From positions 2,893,147-2,957,146 of the forward strand of contig JAQFVV010006313.1 in NCBI GenBank assembly GCA_028023455.1: a stretch of 64,000 nt of DNA, given 5' to 3'. Positions 26,101 through 38,369 of the stretch are shown here, piece by piece (position 1 is the first letter of the stretch; the number at the start of each line of letters is the position of its first letter). The notes beneath the pieces are model-generated. The model saw only the letters and a program-made list of their open reading frames with translations. It did no database searches and had not been told where the DNA came from. Both the position numbers and the translations under genes were made by a program. This stretch comes from Epiperipatus broadwayi. Its lineage: Eukaryota > Onychophora > Udeonychophora > Euonychophora > Peripatidae.

Positions 26101-27303
26101 AACAGATCTCAAATAACAGGATTGAAAGCTTATCTAAGGAATTTCAACAACAAATATAGCTGGTGGATATTAAAATGACAACAGGTCATCATATATATAA
26201 ATAGTCCAATTTTTTATCAGACCAATGATTGAGATCACAATTAGATCAGTGCAGTTCAGTCAATCAATCAGTCAGTCTATTATGTATCCAGAATCAATCA
26301 TGCATTATTAATTGTCATTGGAAACATATGACTTTGCTTCAGCCTGAGTCTGTTGAAACAGCCAACCTGCCAGGAAAAAAGTAATGCCTGCCTAACAATT
26401 TGAAAATCCACTTTCAATATCTATCTGCCTTAAAAAATGCCTCAGAATACTAAGCATTAAACCTCCTCAAAAAAACCTCACATTCAACTGGTTGGAAAGA
26501 TTTTTAATTGAAGCAACAGACAGCAAGAAGTCAACATTCAAATCCTAGGTAATAGATAACATTTTTATTTCCATTTCTAATTAAAGTAGCCATTGCAATA
26601 ATTTGAATTCTCCCGAAGTCAATTAATAATGAACTCTATAGCATGCATAAAGAACTATTGATGTGCATATTTTGAAATGTATATGTTAATGCTTTATGAT
26701 ATTTTGTATTGATTCATGTATTTATTTAAAGGCCTTGTATATTTAGTGCTTCATGTTACCTTATAATAATATGTGTGGTCATTATAGGTAATTATCATTG
26801 TCTGATTTAATAAGTAGTTTAAAAGTCAGAAGAATAAATCTTTAGTTAAATAAATTACTTTTAAACTTAAAGCTTGTCGGTCAATTCTTTTTACTACTAA
26901 TTAAAGCAATTATTTGTTATTGTATTACTTTTGATTGAGCTAGTCATGGGATATTTCAGGTGCTGGATTATGGGCCTACTGTCCAAACATGTTAGTTCTC
27001 ATAACTAGCTGGCACTTGAGGTTTGCCTCAAAACAAATAAAGTGCTTGGATAGGGTTTGAATCTAGCAGTTGAGGTGGGCCACAATCTGAAAATGTGATT
27101 CTGATATGCACTGCATAGCTCAGTCTGATTATGGGTATTGTTGATAGTTCTGCTATCAATGATATTCTCCCCTCTGCATGAAGGGACAGTTTATTCATGT
27201 AATATTTATAATATAAAATTATAAATTTATGATAAATAGTGTTTAAACCCAGTTAAACCTAGCAAATAGAGTACCCTGGATCATTCTTATGAATGCACCT
27301 GGT

Positions 27304-27347
<44 letters not shown>

Positions 27348-29676
27348 ATCTTAATTTCATAAATATTATAATGTTCCCATTAACATAAATAGTTTTTTCT
27401 TTTCAATTTTCACCATCTTGTTTAATTTAAAAGCTATCAAGATGAATATAGAGAAACTAAATAAAACATTATTTTTGATTAGCATTCATGTTCCATCACT
27501 GGTTATAACTGAAAATGTTTATTAATTACAGGTATTAATCACAAACTGTTGCCTTTATTGGAAACTTTACTATCTTCAGAAAATAAAACTATAATTTAGT
27601 TATGTCTATCAAGATTTTTAAATATATACAAAAAAAACCCACATTAACATGAATGAGTGTCCATTCATCTTGATTTCAAAAAAAAAAAAAACTCTATGCT
27701 AATGTTTCAGATAAAATCTACCAGATCTCCCCCCCCCCCCACAAAAATACCATAGTCTTTTGTTAATAATTCTAGAGACTTGCCACAATATTGCATAGTA
27801 AATAATAACTTGCAAAAATAAGAAAATTATGAAATGGACATGGAAGTTTATTTTATTAAATTTGTTATGACTTCAAAGAATATCCAAGGTGCCACTTGTT
27901 GGTCAATATGTTTGCAACCATCAAATTTGCATTGCTTAATATTATTTGTATATTGAAACTTAATTGCTAACTTGGCATAAAATAGATTTAATATTAGTAA
28001 ATATGAATATTAAAAAATATTAATAATTGAAGATTCACTTTTCAACAAATTATAAATCGGTTAAATATTTTCTTATAAATAAACCTAGAATAGTCAGTCA
28101 TTTAGAGGATTACCTAATGACAAGACATCCAGTTCATCTTTTACAAAGCAAATAATTAACTCAGGAAACTTTGAGTTATTTTATCACTTTTGATGAATAA
28201 ACATAGCAAATAATTTAATTTTTACTCTCATAAATGTTTTGTATATTCAACCTTTAACGTTTATAAAGGTGTTATATTGATATTTTTATTTGTCTTTACT
28301 TATTTTTTAATATATTGATAATAAAAAACTATTAATATTTTATTGTCTTTAATATATTATTTAAATCATATCTTTTTCTAATTTTCGTTTTATAAAATAT
28401 TTTATTTTAATAAACAACAACTAGTTTAAAAAATATTAAATAAAAATCAATTAGAAAATCATAAATTAATTAATAATATTTAAAGAATAATGATTTGTTA
28501 TTTATATTCATATTAGTTGATTCTTTAGTCATATACTAATTTCCCTAAGTTTAACTCTCAATTTCACCAAGTGCTTAAATTTTGTTCTCAATGACATTTT
28601 ATGTGGTATAGGACACATTTTTATTACATTTATAAACTTGAAAAATTATTTATAGTGACATCAAATTTAAAACTAATAGTAATAATACATTTTTAAGTTT
28701 AAAAGATGTTATAAAGTGTGTTTCATGTAAAAAAAAATATTTAGTTATGAACAAAAAGAAAACATTCTGTGATTGACCATTATTTACATAGAAAGATTAA
28801 GTAGTTATAAAATTGTAAAAAAAATGTTAGGAAACTGGTAATGTTTATTCATAAGAATCATGGTAAGTATTTAGAAATGCAGAAAAATTATTAAATCTAT
28901 GGATAGAAATAAAATCTATATGCAAAAAGAATGTTCTAGGAAATGATGATTTAATGTGTTAGAAATTATTGACTTTTCATATGACTTTTGACTGGTATAA
29001 TGCAATTTACTTTAAATTAACTTAGTTGTACATATGAATTTTAATCATAGTGTTTTATTGATTCATTTAGTCCTTAACTAATGCTTTTTGTATCTAATTC
29101 ATATTTTTAAAACTGTTATGATTGCATAATATTACAAAATGTGTGTCACAGCACAAACAAGTATAATATGATTAAATTTACAAGTTTATTTTTATGTAAT
29201 CTTGCTTTAATTTTATCCAAAAATCAATTGGAGCTGCAATTACAATGAATAGACTGAATATTGCATTTTAATAATTTCATTGTAATTTTTTTATTTTACA
29301 GACGTTTTAAATTATCTCTAATTTTAATAATATAGTACCAAGATTTAGCAGTTATATTGTCATAATAAAAATTGAATTTATACTTTATTTACCTAAGCAT
29401 TTATTATTTTTGTTGATTATTAAATAATTTGGTTTTTAAACCTTTAAACTGATATCACAGAGGTGTCCTTTGGTAGTCCTTTTATCAATGTGTGCTTAAA
29501 TAGCAGAAATAGGCTTTTAATATTTGATGGTAAAAATTTTAATAGAAGAAAAGATTTACATAATATTGCCAGCTCTGTTAAAATAAGTAAATGCAATAAT
29601 CTACTGAGGATAACATAAACAACAGAGAAAGATAACTAGAGCCAATTAAGAGAAAGTAAGATTTTAGATAATCTGA
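23118..29676. other. AT-rich intergenic DNA with one less biased island
   Basis: No gene recognised. Notable items are a near-duplicate of about 50 bp at 26002-26090 (two copies of AAACAACAAGTT preceded by ATGGCTATGAA), a higher-GC island at 26150-26420 and 26930-27180 that looks repeat-derived, a (TA)n tract at 27307-27349, and a 12-base poly-C run at 27729-27740. Confidence 0.55.
27307..27349. repeat. (TA)n microsatellite
   Basis: TA repeats with one ATTA interruption. Confidence 0.93.
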
Positions 29677-29800
29677 TTATTTATTATTATTATTATTATT
29701 TTTCATGACTCATAGCATTGGCCGAGAAGCAAACCCACTAACCTGGGACAACTGCTTGTAAAGCAGCAGAGATGACCTCTCGACCACCATTGCTAGACAA
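29677..29800 (-). mobile_element. tRNA-derived SINE, old copy
   Basis: On the minus strand an RNA polymerase III type A box TGGTCGAGAGG (29776-29786) is followed after about 40 bp by a B box GGGTTTGCTTCTC (29724-29736), then a short body and a (TAA)n-type tail (29677-29702). It aligns along its length with the better preserved copy at 53137-53243, which shares the GCTTTACAAGCA/GCCTTGCAAGCA segment, the B-box region and CTATGA near the 3' end. SINEs of this type move with LINE machinery; a partner LINE cannot be identified from the tail. Confidence 0.7.
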
Positions 29801-30197
29801 ATAAATTATCTTTTATTATATTTTTTAAATTAATAAAAATTTGTTTTTAAGTATGTGAAATTTATACTTTAATTTTATTTGACTAAACTAATAAGTATTA
29901 TAAGGTTTACATAAAGCATTTGTTTAAATACAATTGTTTTTTTAGCAAAATTTAATTAGCTGAAAATTTTCGGATATCAAACAGAAAATGCCTAATGTCA
30001 AAAATAATAATGTTGTTTATTATAGTATTTTTATCACTGTCTATGCCTGTTTATTTATCTATATAATTATATAAATATCTATCCTGATTATTATACTATA
30101 TACCACTGTGTATATATATCTGTCTTTATCTGAAAGCTTAATATCATTTTGGTCAGTAGGTCAAAGTATTTATTTGTCAACCAATTTGCATGTCCTG

Positions 30198-30389
<192 letters not shown>

Positions 30390-30704
30390 ATTGTTTGTGT
30401 CTAACTACTTATCTATCTGTCTATTTATCCATAACTTTACGTATATATTCATTTATCTATCTATTTCATCATTATCAACCATTATCAATCCACTGCAGGA
30501 TGAAGGTCTCTCCAAGTTTAATCCATCTTCTCCGATCTTCAGCTTATCTTCTCCACATCACCCCTGCACACTTTCTTATTTCATCCATCCATCTCACATG
30601 TGGTCTCTTTCTGGGTCTTTTACAATCTCTTGTAATCCAGTTTAAAATTTCAATTGTCCATCTATTATCATCTCTTCTAGCAATATGTCCAGCCCAACTC
30701 CATT

Positions 30705-32672
30705 TCAATCTTTTAATTTTTCAATGAGGTCAGTAACACCCGTTTGTTCTCTTACCCATACATTGCATTTTCGATCTCTTCTTGTTACTCCCAACATACA
30801 TCTCTCCATACTTCTTTGAGTGGTCTGAAGTCTCTGTATTGCTCTTCTATTAAGTGTCCAAGTCTCAGATCCATAAGTAAGAACTGGTAAAACACATTTA
30901 TTAAAAACCTTCCTTTTCAAACACATAAGCATATTTCCTTTTAGTATCAAGTTATTACTACCAAAAGCACTCCAACCAAGTTTAATTCTGTGATTAATTT
31001 CTTCCATTATGTTTCCATTTGTATTAATAATCTGACCAATGTATTTGTAACTGTTAACTTCTTCTAATTCATCATAATCAATCTTTATTTTCATATTTTG
31101 AGCAAATCGATTAAACATTACTTTAGTCTTTTTAACATTTATCATTAGTCCTACTTTCCTACTTTCATCTGATAATTCCTGCAACATATTTTGCAGCTCT
31201 GAAGCATTATTTGCAAAAACAACTACATCATCTGTGAAATCTAAATGACTTAAATAATCTCCATTTACTTTCACTCCTTTAGTTTCCCATTTTAATCCAC
31301 AAAATACTTCTTGCAGCACTGCTGTAAAAAGTTTTGGAGATATGGAGTCACCTTGTCTTACACCTTTCTCAATGTTGACTTTCCCAGTATCATTATGTAA
31401 TCTAATTGTTGCTGTTGCATTTTTATAAATATTCTTCAAAATATGACAATATCCTGGATCTATACCTTGATGATCCAATGCTTTAATCACTGAAGAAATG
31501 TTTATAGAATCAAATGCCTTTTCATAATCTACAAATCCAAAACATAATGATAACTCATATTCATTTGACCTTTCTATAACTTCTCTCAACACCTGGATAT
31601 GATCTACTGTACTAAAACCACTTTTAAATCCAGCTTGTTCTCTTGGTTGGTGGAAATCCAATGTTCTCTGTAGACGAGTTGTAATTATCTTGGTAAAAAT
31701 TTTATATAAAACTGATAAAAGGCTAATAGGTCTGTAATTACTAATATGTTCTTTATCACCTTTTTTAAATATTAAGATTTTTACTGCATTCTTCCAATCA
31801 TCCGGTACATCTTTATCATTTAGACATTTGGTATATAACTTTGCTAAAAAAATTTCTATTTCTTCTCCTGCTTCTTTTAATATATCAATTATAATTCCAT
31901 CATTACCTGGAGCCTTTCCCTTCTTCATACATTTAATTGCATGTCTCACTTCTTCATTTAAAATTCTGGACAATTCGGAAGATGTAATAGATATAGGAGG
32001 TACTTGTTCTTTATTACTATATAATTCTTGATAAAAATCTTCTACCAATTTCATGATGTCATCTCTCTTTTTAGTAACAATTCCATCTTTTTTTCTTATT
32101 GCAGATATAAATTTCCTACCAATACCAAAATGTTGTTTTACATTCTTAAGACTTTTATTTTCTTCTACAGCTTTTCTTGCTAGTTCACAATTATACTTTC
32201 TTATATCATTTTCAACTCTTTTCCGCACCATTTTACAAAATTCGAGATATTCAATTCTTTTTAATGCATCATTTTTGTATATCTTCATATTCCTTATTTT
32301 CTTCATAAATTCTCTAGTCTCAGTAGAAATTTTATTGGTCAATTGCTGCTTTTTTCTACCAGCTATCTTTGTTGCAGTTTTTAAAAGTGTATCAGTTATT
32401 TCCATATTAATTTCATTCAAATCTGAATTATGCTCAAAATCTACTAATACTTGAAACCGATTTCTAAGTCTTAATTTAAATTCATTAGAATGTTTCTGAA
32501 GATTAGGAATATCAACTGTAAATATTGTTTTTTTTAATAATTTTTGTCTCTCTAGTTTCACATTAACACGTATCTTACACCTTACTAATCGATGATCACT
32601 TCCTGTGTTAAATTTATTAAGAACATTACAATCTTGAAATATGTATTTCCTGTTAGTCAAAATATAATCCAA
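30705..32672 (-). pseudogene. RTE reverse-transcriptase ORF (655 residues open)
   Basis: Minus-strand open frame. Residues 25-28 SDHR are the last endonuclease motif. A basic linker (about 100-210) leads to EDFYQELYSN and the RT core: KAPGNDGI (253-260), NYRPISLLSVLYKI (312-325), motif A FVDYEKAFDSI (380-390), motif B RQGDSISPKLF (439-449), motif C FTDD (479-482) and KKTKVMFN (about 512-520). RTE and related clades normally read FADD, so Thr at 480 is a private change; the copy at 1-1011 has FADD. The ORF ends in LIEKLKD where the other copy reads on to KRLKWS...GHIARR, so a small indel near 30705 removed about 90 residues that are still visible in the next frame down to about 30500. The enzyme would make cDNA at a nicked target. 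The start is only the first ATG in frame; the real protein began upstream. Confidence 0.93.
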
Positions 32673-33022
32673 TTCTGCTGTACCTTCATTTGGATGTTTC
32701 CATGTCCATTTCTTTTTAACATTTTTCTCAAAAAAGAATTCATCATATAAAGTTTTTCTTTTTCTGCAAACTCCACAAGTCTATGTGTTCTCTCGTTTCT
32801 ATTACCATAACCAAAATTACCTACAACACTTTCATCTTTCATTTGTTTACCAATTCTAGCATTAAAATCTCCCATAACAATTTTAAAATGTTGTTTACTC
32901 TGATCAAAAGCCTTTTGTACATCCATATAAAATCTTCTACTACTTCATCACTATGAGAACTTGTTGGGGCATAAACCTGAATTATCTGCATTTGATATCT
33001 GCTATTAAGTTGTATAACTAAT
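32657..33022 (-). pseudogene. RTE AP-endonuclease fragment
   Basis: Two overlapping minus-strand frames give the C-terminal half of an apurinic-type endonuclease: RYQMQIIQVYAPTS, DEVVEDF, then FKIVMGDFNARIGK, GYGNRNERTHRLVEFAEKE and YIQMK-like text leading into the ORF at 32672. The N-terminal half with the first catalytic Asn and Glu is missing because of 5' truncation. Confidence 0.9.
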
Positions 33023-36000
33023 CTTGCCACTCTGTGTATTTATATCTACCTATTTATTCAATTATTCAGTTTTACATACTTTTATTTATACATATATACA
33101 TCCAAGAAACACTGTCTTTTATTTTTATTTATGTATTCATTATTGTGTATCCGAATATGTAAAAAAAAAATTTTTTTTTAAAGCAACAACACAGATTGCA
33201 AATAATAATAAAGAGGTTTGCCTATAATGATTTAAGTAATGAAACCATTATATTATAATTTTAAATTGAAAAATAATATTTATTTTTAGAATTTAATAAA
33301 ATCTATTTAGTTAAGTAATTTATGCATTATAAAATATTATTGTACATAGTAAAAAAATAATATGCTAAAATCATATATAAGTTATTTAAATTTTAAAATA
33401 TTAATAGGGCAATGTTATATTTATTGAAAGATAGTCAAGCAGCGATGTACTTCTATTTAAATGGCTTTGTTTGCATATTTACTTAGAAATTTAATTTAAA
33501 AACAAATTTGGAAAGCTTTATGTTCTTTTATTTTTGTATTTTAATTCAAAATCACCACTAAATTGATGATATATGAAGGAATTATATACTTGTCAATAAA
33601 GCTAAATTCTTATCCATGATTATCAGATCCCTATTGCTGCTGTGCATTAAGGCCTTGGATATTAATCTTAAAAATTAAGCTTAATGCAATTTATTTTCAA
33701 TGTTCACATTTGCAGTGATGTTTAAGACAAATCCTCATATCCACAAAATCATATTATTATTAATATTTTATTGGATAATTACTATCACCTTGAAATAACA
33801 TAAATATTGGCATTATTGAATTTAATACTTCAAAATAAAAATCATAAATGGGAATGTCTAATTATTGAAATTAATTTTTAAAGTGTATACATTTTTGCAA
33901 CTTTAGTATCACTATTACTCTTTATAAAATTATACTATTTATTTATACTCTATGGATACATTTTTTTTTATTATGATGGTTAGATATTTTAAAGATCATG
34001 CATAGTTACATGTACTTTACCACATTTATGACTTTGTCTATGTCTAGATTTACAGTTGAATCTTTAATTAAAAGCAACTAGAATTAAATCCATCGTAATT
34101 TTTTTTTATCCATTTTAAATACTGAATTTTTCCATTGTTAAATCAGGTAACAACTTTTGTCAATGCTCAACCTTTCATTTCTGTATAAAAATTTTATTTT
34201 TATTAAAACTAAATAAATTGGATTTCAATTCATTTTAATTTAATTTTACAAGTAAAAAATATTTAAAAAAAATCATATTTGAGGTTTTCAAATGTTTAAG
34301 GAATAAATTGTAATAATAACAAGAACACAAAATATCATTCAATGATTTGAAAAAAAAAAACAATCTTCAGATAATCAATAAATATAATTTTTAAAATTCA
34401 TTTTTAAAATGCAAATGAATAAATATGAAAATCTGATAAATTATCTATTTCTGGCTTAAAATCTGAAATGTTTTACAATGTCTTAAAAGATTCTAACACA
34501 ATGTCAGTTCTGACAGATAATGATTATATGATTGGTTTCACATAGGCTTTGTAATTGTATGTCATTATTTTATTTTGTAATACTATGTCAAATTTATTAA
34601 GTTCAATTTTTAAAATAAAACATATATGAATAAACTCAAAGTGCATACATATTCTTCTTTTATTTTAAATAATTGTTAAACAATTACTGTATAAAAATAA
34701 TCAGAAATATTCAATAAACTAGCAAAAAATCATGATTTCTTATTCCAAAATTTTTCTCAAAATAATGCTGTGGAAACCATATTGCAAAGAACTAATGTCA
34801 TTAATTCTTTGGAGGCAGTACTTCTTTTCATGTTCTAAAAAGTACATTTTTTAAAAAATTTCCAATTGACTGGAAGGTACTGACCTATTCATATTTTTTC
34901 CCATTAAGTTGCTAGACTACACAGATTTAACATTTTTTTTAAAAAATTATAATTGTAATAAGAGTTATTTTATATGAGTAAATATGTTTAATGATAAATA
35001 TATTCATTATCAAATACATAATATTAGTTCTCTAAATAAGTTTATATACAAATTACATTTAATTCTTTATAACCCTTATTGAGCATTCAACTATGATTAA
35101 TTCAAAGCATATGAAATACCAAAGAAAAATTACAAATGATTACAGTTATACAAATAAATTCTGATTAGTCAACATTTTCATCTTTCATTATTATCTTTAT
35201 TTTACTTAAGTAAAATTAGGTCAAACATTTTTCACATATTTCAAATATCAATATAAATTTTTGAAATTAATAACACAATTAACTTTCAAATATAAGCACT
35301 TAATGAATTGAAATTTGTATTATGAGTACGTTTACACACGCATACATTTTTATTTGCCAATGTTAAATAACTTCTGTTTTGACAATTAAAAATTCTATCT
35401 AATCCTATTTTATTTTTAATATGCATTTATAAAGATGAATATTTTATTCTGCCACCTATTCAACAAACACTTTTTAATTAATTCCTTAAATATACAAACT
35501 CATTTTACATTTGTTAGTAAAACAATAATGTCTACCTCAAATATCATAATGAAATAGATAAGATAATGTAGAAATGACTGCACATATATATTATGAAGAA
35601 AACCATTTCAACTTCTTTATTTTCTTATTTATTTTTACCAAACATAATTAAATCATTATAGTAACAGTATGATTGTTATTTTGATCTGTACTTTCTGTCT
35701 TAGTGTACCTTTTTAAGAGATGGCGCAAATAACACCCACGAAAAAAAACACTGATGAGAATTAAAATACAGACAAAATCTAACCGTATTTAACAGCGTAG
35801 AGTTAGTTTGGAAACAATTCACAATAAATACGTACAAATGGTAAAACTCAAGATATCACTTTGATTGAGATAGATAACCCAAAAAGATAAGATCCTCTTT
35901 CCCTCTTAAACGGATTGAAATATTTGTGGTATTTTACAATGATTTTTTTCCAAGTTATCTCTGTGGTAGAGAAAAATCAAAGAAAAATTATACAGTTTGA

Positions 36001-36499
36001 TCACTTTCTAGAGCTAGTAAAGGTTAAACATATAAAATAAAACAAGCTCTGTTTTGCCTACATATAATCCTATGATAATTGGCCTATTATCTTTGTATCC
36101 ACTTCGCATAAAATTAATAATCAAGTTCGGGATATTTTAAATTCATGTATCAACTGATCTTAAATACAATGAACTAATTACAACATTTACTTTTAAAAAA
36201 CATAGTTACTAAAATTAATTTAAACTTTATTCTTGAAGGTAGATAATTACATTTTTTCAAAGACACATAGTTGACTTCATTAAAACTTTTAAGTGGAATC
36301 TTTGATAATGAAACTCAATTAAATCTATTTAACAAAAAAAAAAAAAAACGAAACAAAATGTAATTATACATATAATCTACTAAGAATTTATTTAAAATTT
36401 AGAATTACGTGTAACTTTAAGTTATTTGAAACAATATTGAAAATTTAACTATCCACCACACAAATATTTTAATGTGTATGTGTGTAATTCTCACGCACA
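33023..36499. other. AT-rich intergenic DNA, no gene recognised
   Basis: No ORF above noise, no long microsatellite and no recognised element. Confidence 0.6.
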
Positions 36500-38369
36500 C
36501 ATATCATCATCAACAACCATTATCAATCCACTATAGGATGAAGGTCCCTCCAAGTTCAATCCATCTTCTCTGATTTTTAGCTTCTCTTATCAACGTCACC
36601 CCTGCACACTTTCATATTTCATCCATCCATCTCACATGTGGTCTCTTTCTGGGTCTTTTACAATCTCTTGGAATTCAATTTAACTTTAATTATCCATATA
36701 CTATCATCTCTTCTAGCAATATGTTAGGCCCAAATTCACTTCAATGTTTTATTTTTTTTCAATGAGGTCAGTAACACCTGTTTGTTCATTTATCCATACA
36801 TTGCATTATTGATATCTTCTTGTTACTATCAACATGCATCTCTCCATACTTCTTTGAGTGGGCTGAAGTCTTTGTACTGCTCCTCTATTAAGTGTCCAAA
36901 TCTCAGGTCCATAAGTAAAACTGATAAAACACATCTGTTAAAAACCTTTCTTTTCAAACGCATAGACATATTTCCTTTTAGAATCAAGTTATTTCTACCA
37001 AAAACACTCCAACCAAGTTTAATTCTATGATTAATTTCATCCAATATGTTTCTATCTGTATTAATAATCTGACCAAGATATTTGTAACTGTTAACTTTGT
37101 GTAATTAATCATAATCAATCTTTATTTTTATATTTTGAGCAAATTCATTAAACATTACTTTAGTCTTTTTAACATTTATCTTTAGTCCTACTTTCATCTG
37201 CTAACTCCTGCAACATTTCCTGAAGCTGTAAAGCATTTGCAAAAACAACTGCATTACCTGTAAAATCTAAATGATTTAAATAAACTTCATTTACTTTCAC
37301 TCCTTTAGTTTTCCATTTTAATCTACAAAATACTTCTTACAGCACTGTTGTAAAAAGTTTTGGAGATATGGAGTCACCTTGTCTTACACCCTATTCAATG
37401 ATGACTTTCCCAGTATCATTATGTAATCTAATTGTTGCAATTGCATTTTTATAAATATTCTGTAAAATATGATAATATCCTGGATTTATACCTTGATGAT
37501 CCAATGATTTAATCACTGAAGAAATGTTTATAAAATCAAATGCCTTTTGATAATCTACAAATCCAAAACATAATGGCAACTCATATTCATTTGTCATTTC
37601 TATGACTTCTCTGAATACCTGGATATGATCTACCATACTAGAACCACTTTTAAATCCAGCTTGTTCTCTTGGTTGGTGGAAATCCAATGTTCTCTGTAGA
37701 TGAGTTGTAATTATCTTGGTAAAATTTTTGTATAAAACTGATAAAAGGCTGATAGGTCTGTAATTTCTAATATCTTCTTTATCACCTTTTTTAAATATTA
37801 ATATTATTACTGCATTCTTTCAATCATCTGGTACATCTTAATCATTTAGACATTTGGTATATAACTTTGCTAAAAATGTATTTCTTCATCTGCTTCTTTT
37901 AATATATCAATTGTAATTCCATCATTACCTGGAGCTCTTCCTTTTTTCATACATTTAATTGCATTTCTCACTTCTTCATTTAAAATTCTGGGCAATTCAG
38001 AATATGTAATATATATAGGAGATACTTGTTCTTTATTACTATATAATTCTTGATAAAAGTCTTCTACCCATTTCATAATGTCACCTCTCTTTTTAGTAAT
38101 AATTCCATCTTTTTTTATTATTGCAAATATAAATTTCCTACCAATACCAAAATGTTGTTTTACATTCTTGAGACTTTTATTTTATTCTACAGCTTTTCTT
38201 GCTAGTTCACAGTTATACTTTTTTATATCATTTTGAACTCTTTTCCGCACCATTTTACAAAATTCAAGATATTCAATTCTTTTTAATGCACCATTTTTTT
38301 ATATCTTCATATTTCTTTTCTTTCATAAATTCTCTAGTATCAGTAGAAATTTTATTGGTCAATTGCATA
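36500..38369 (-). mobile_element. RTE-type LINE, internal and 3' fragment, decayed
   Basis: Minus-strand copy from the RT linker (38369, cut in QLTNKISTDTRE-like text) to the tail CATCATCATCAAC at 36500. Open pieces remain at 37870-38076 (KCMKKGRAPGNDGI), 37391-37687 (HQPREQAGFKSGS, FVDYQKAFDFI: motif A with Phe for Ser) and 36829-37044 (EINHRIKLGWSVFGRNN). Several single-base changes create stops and shifts between them, and the motif C region reads LPDF(T)GNAVVFA-like text with the catalytic Asp pair lost. Older than the copy at 30467-33022. Confidence 0.93.

Larger units (their letters stand above)
30467..33022 (-). mobile_element. RTE-type LINE, longest copy, 5'-truncated in the endonuclease
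   Basis: The element extends from the endonuclease domain (33022) to the 3' tail (30467). The truncation leaves the last half of the AP endonuclease: IQVYAPTS, then in a second frame VMGDFNARIG, then GSDHRLVR. The complete RT and C-terminus follow. Two frameshifts split the endonuclease (near 32900 and 32672) and one splits the C-terminus (near 30705). The flank at the 5' end shows nothing repeat-like. Copies at 1-1011, 36500-38369 and 45184-45892 are the same subfamily. Confidence 0.95.

Noticed and set aside
27000-27085. tRNA gene around GGGTTTGAATCTAGC
   Set aside because: B-box-like string only; no acceptor or anticodon stem can be folded and the A box is unconvincing.
27729-27740. Twelve-base poly-C as a G-quadruplex or regulatory site
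   Set aside because: A single homopolymer run without further G/C runs nearby; most likely slippage or a sequencing feature.
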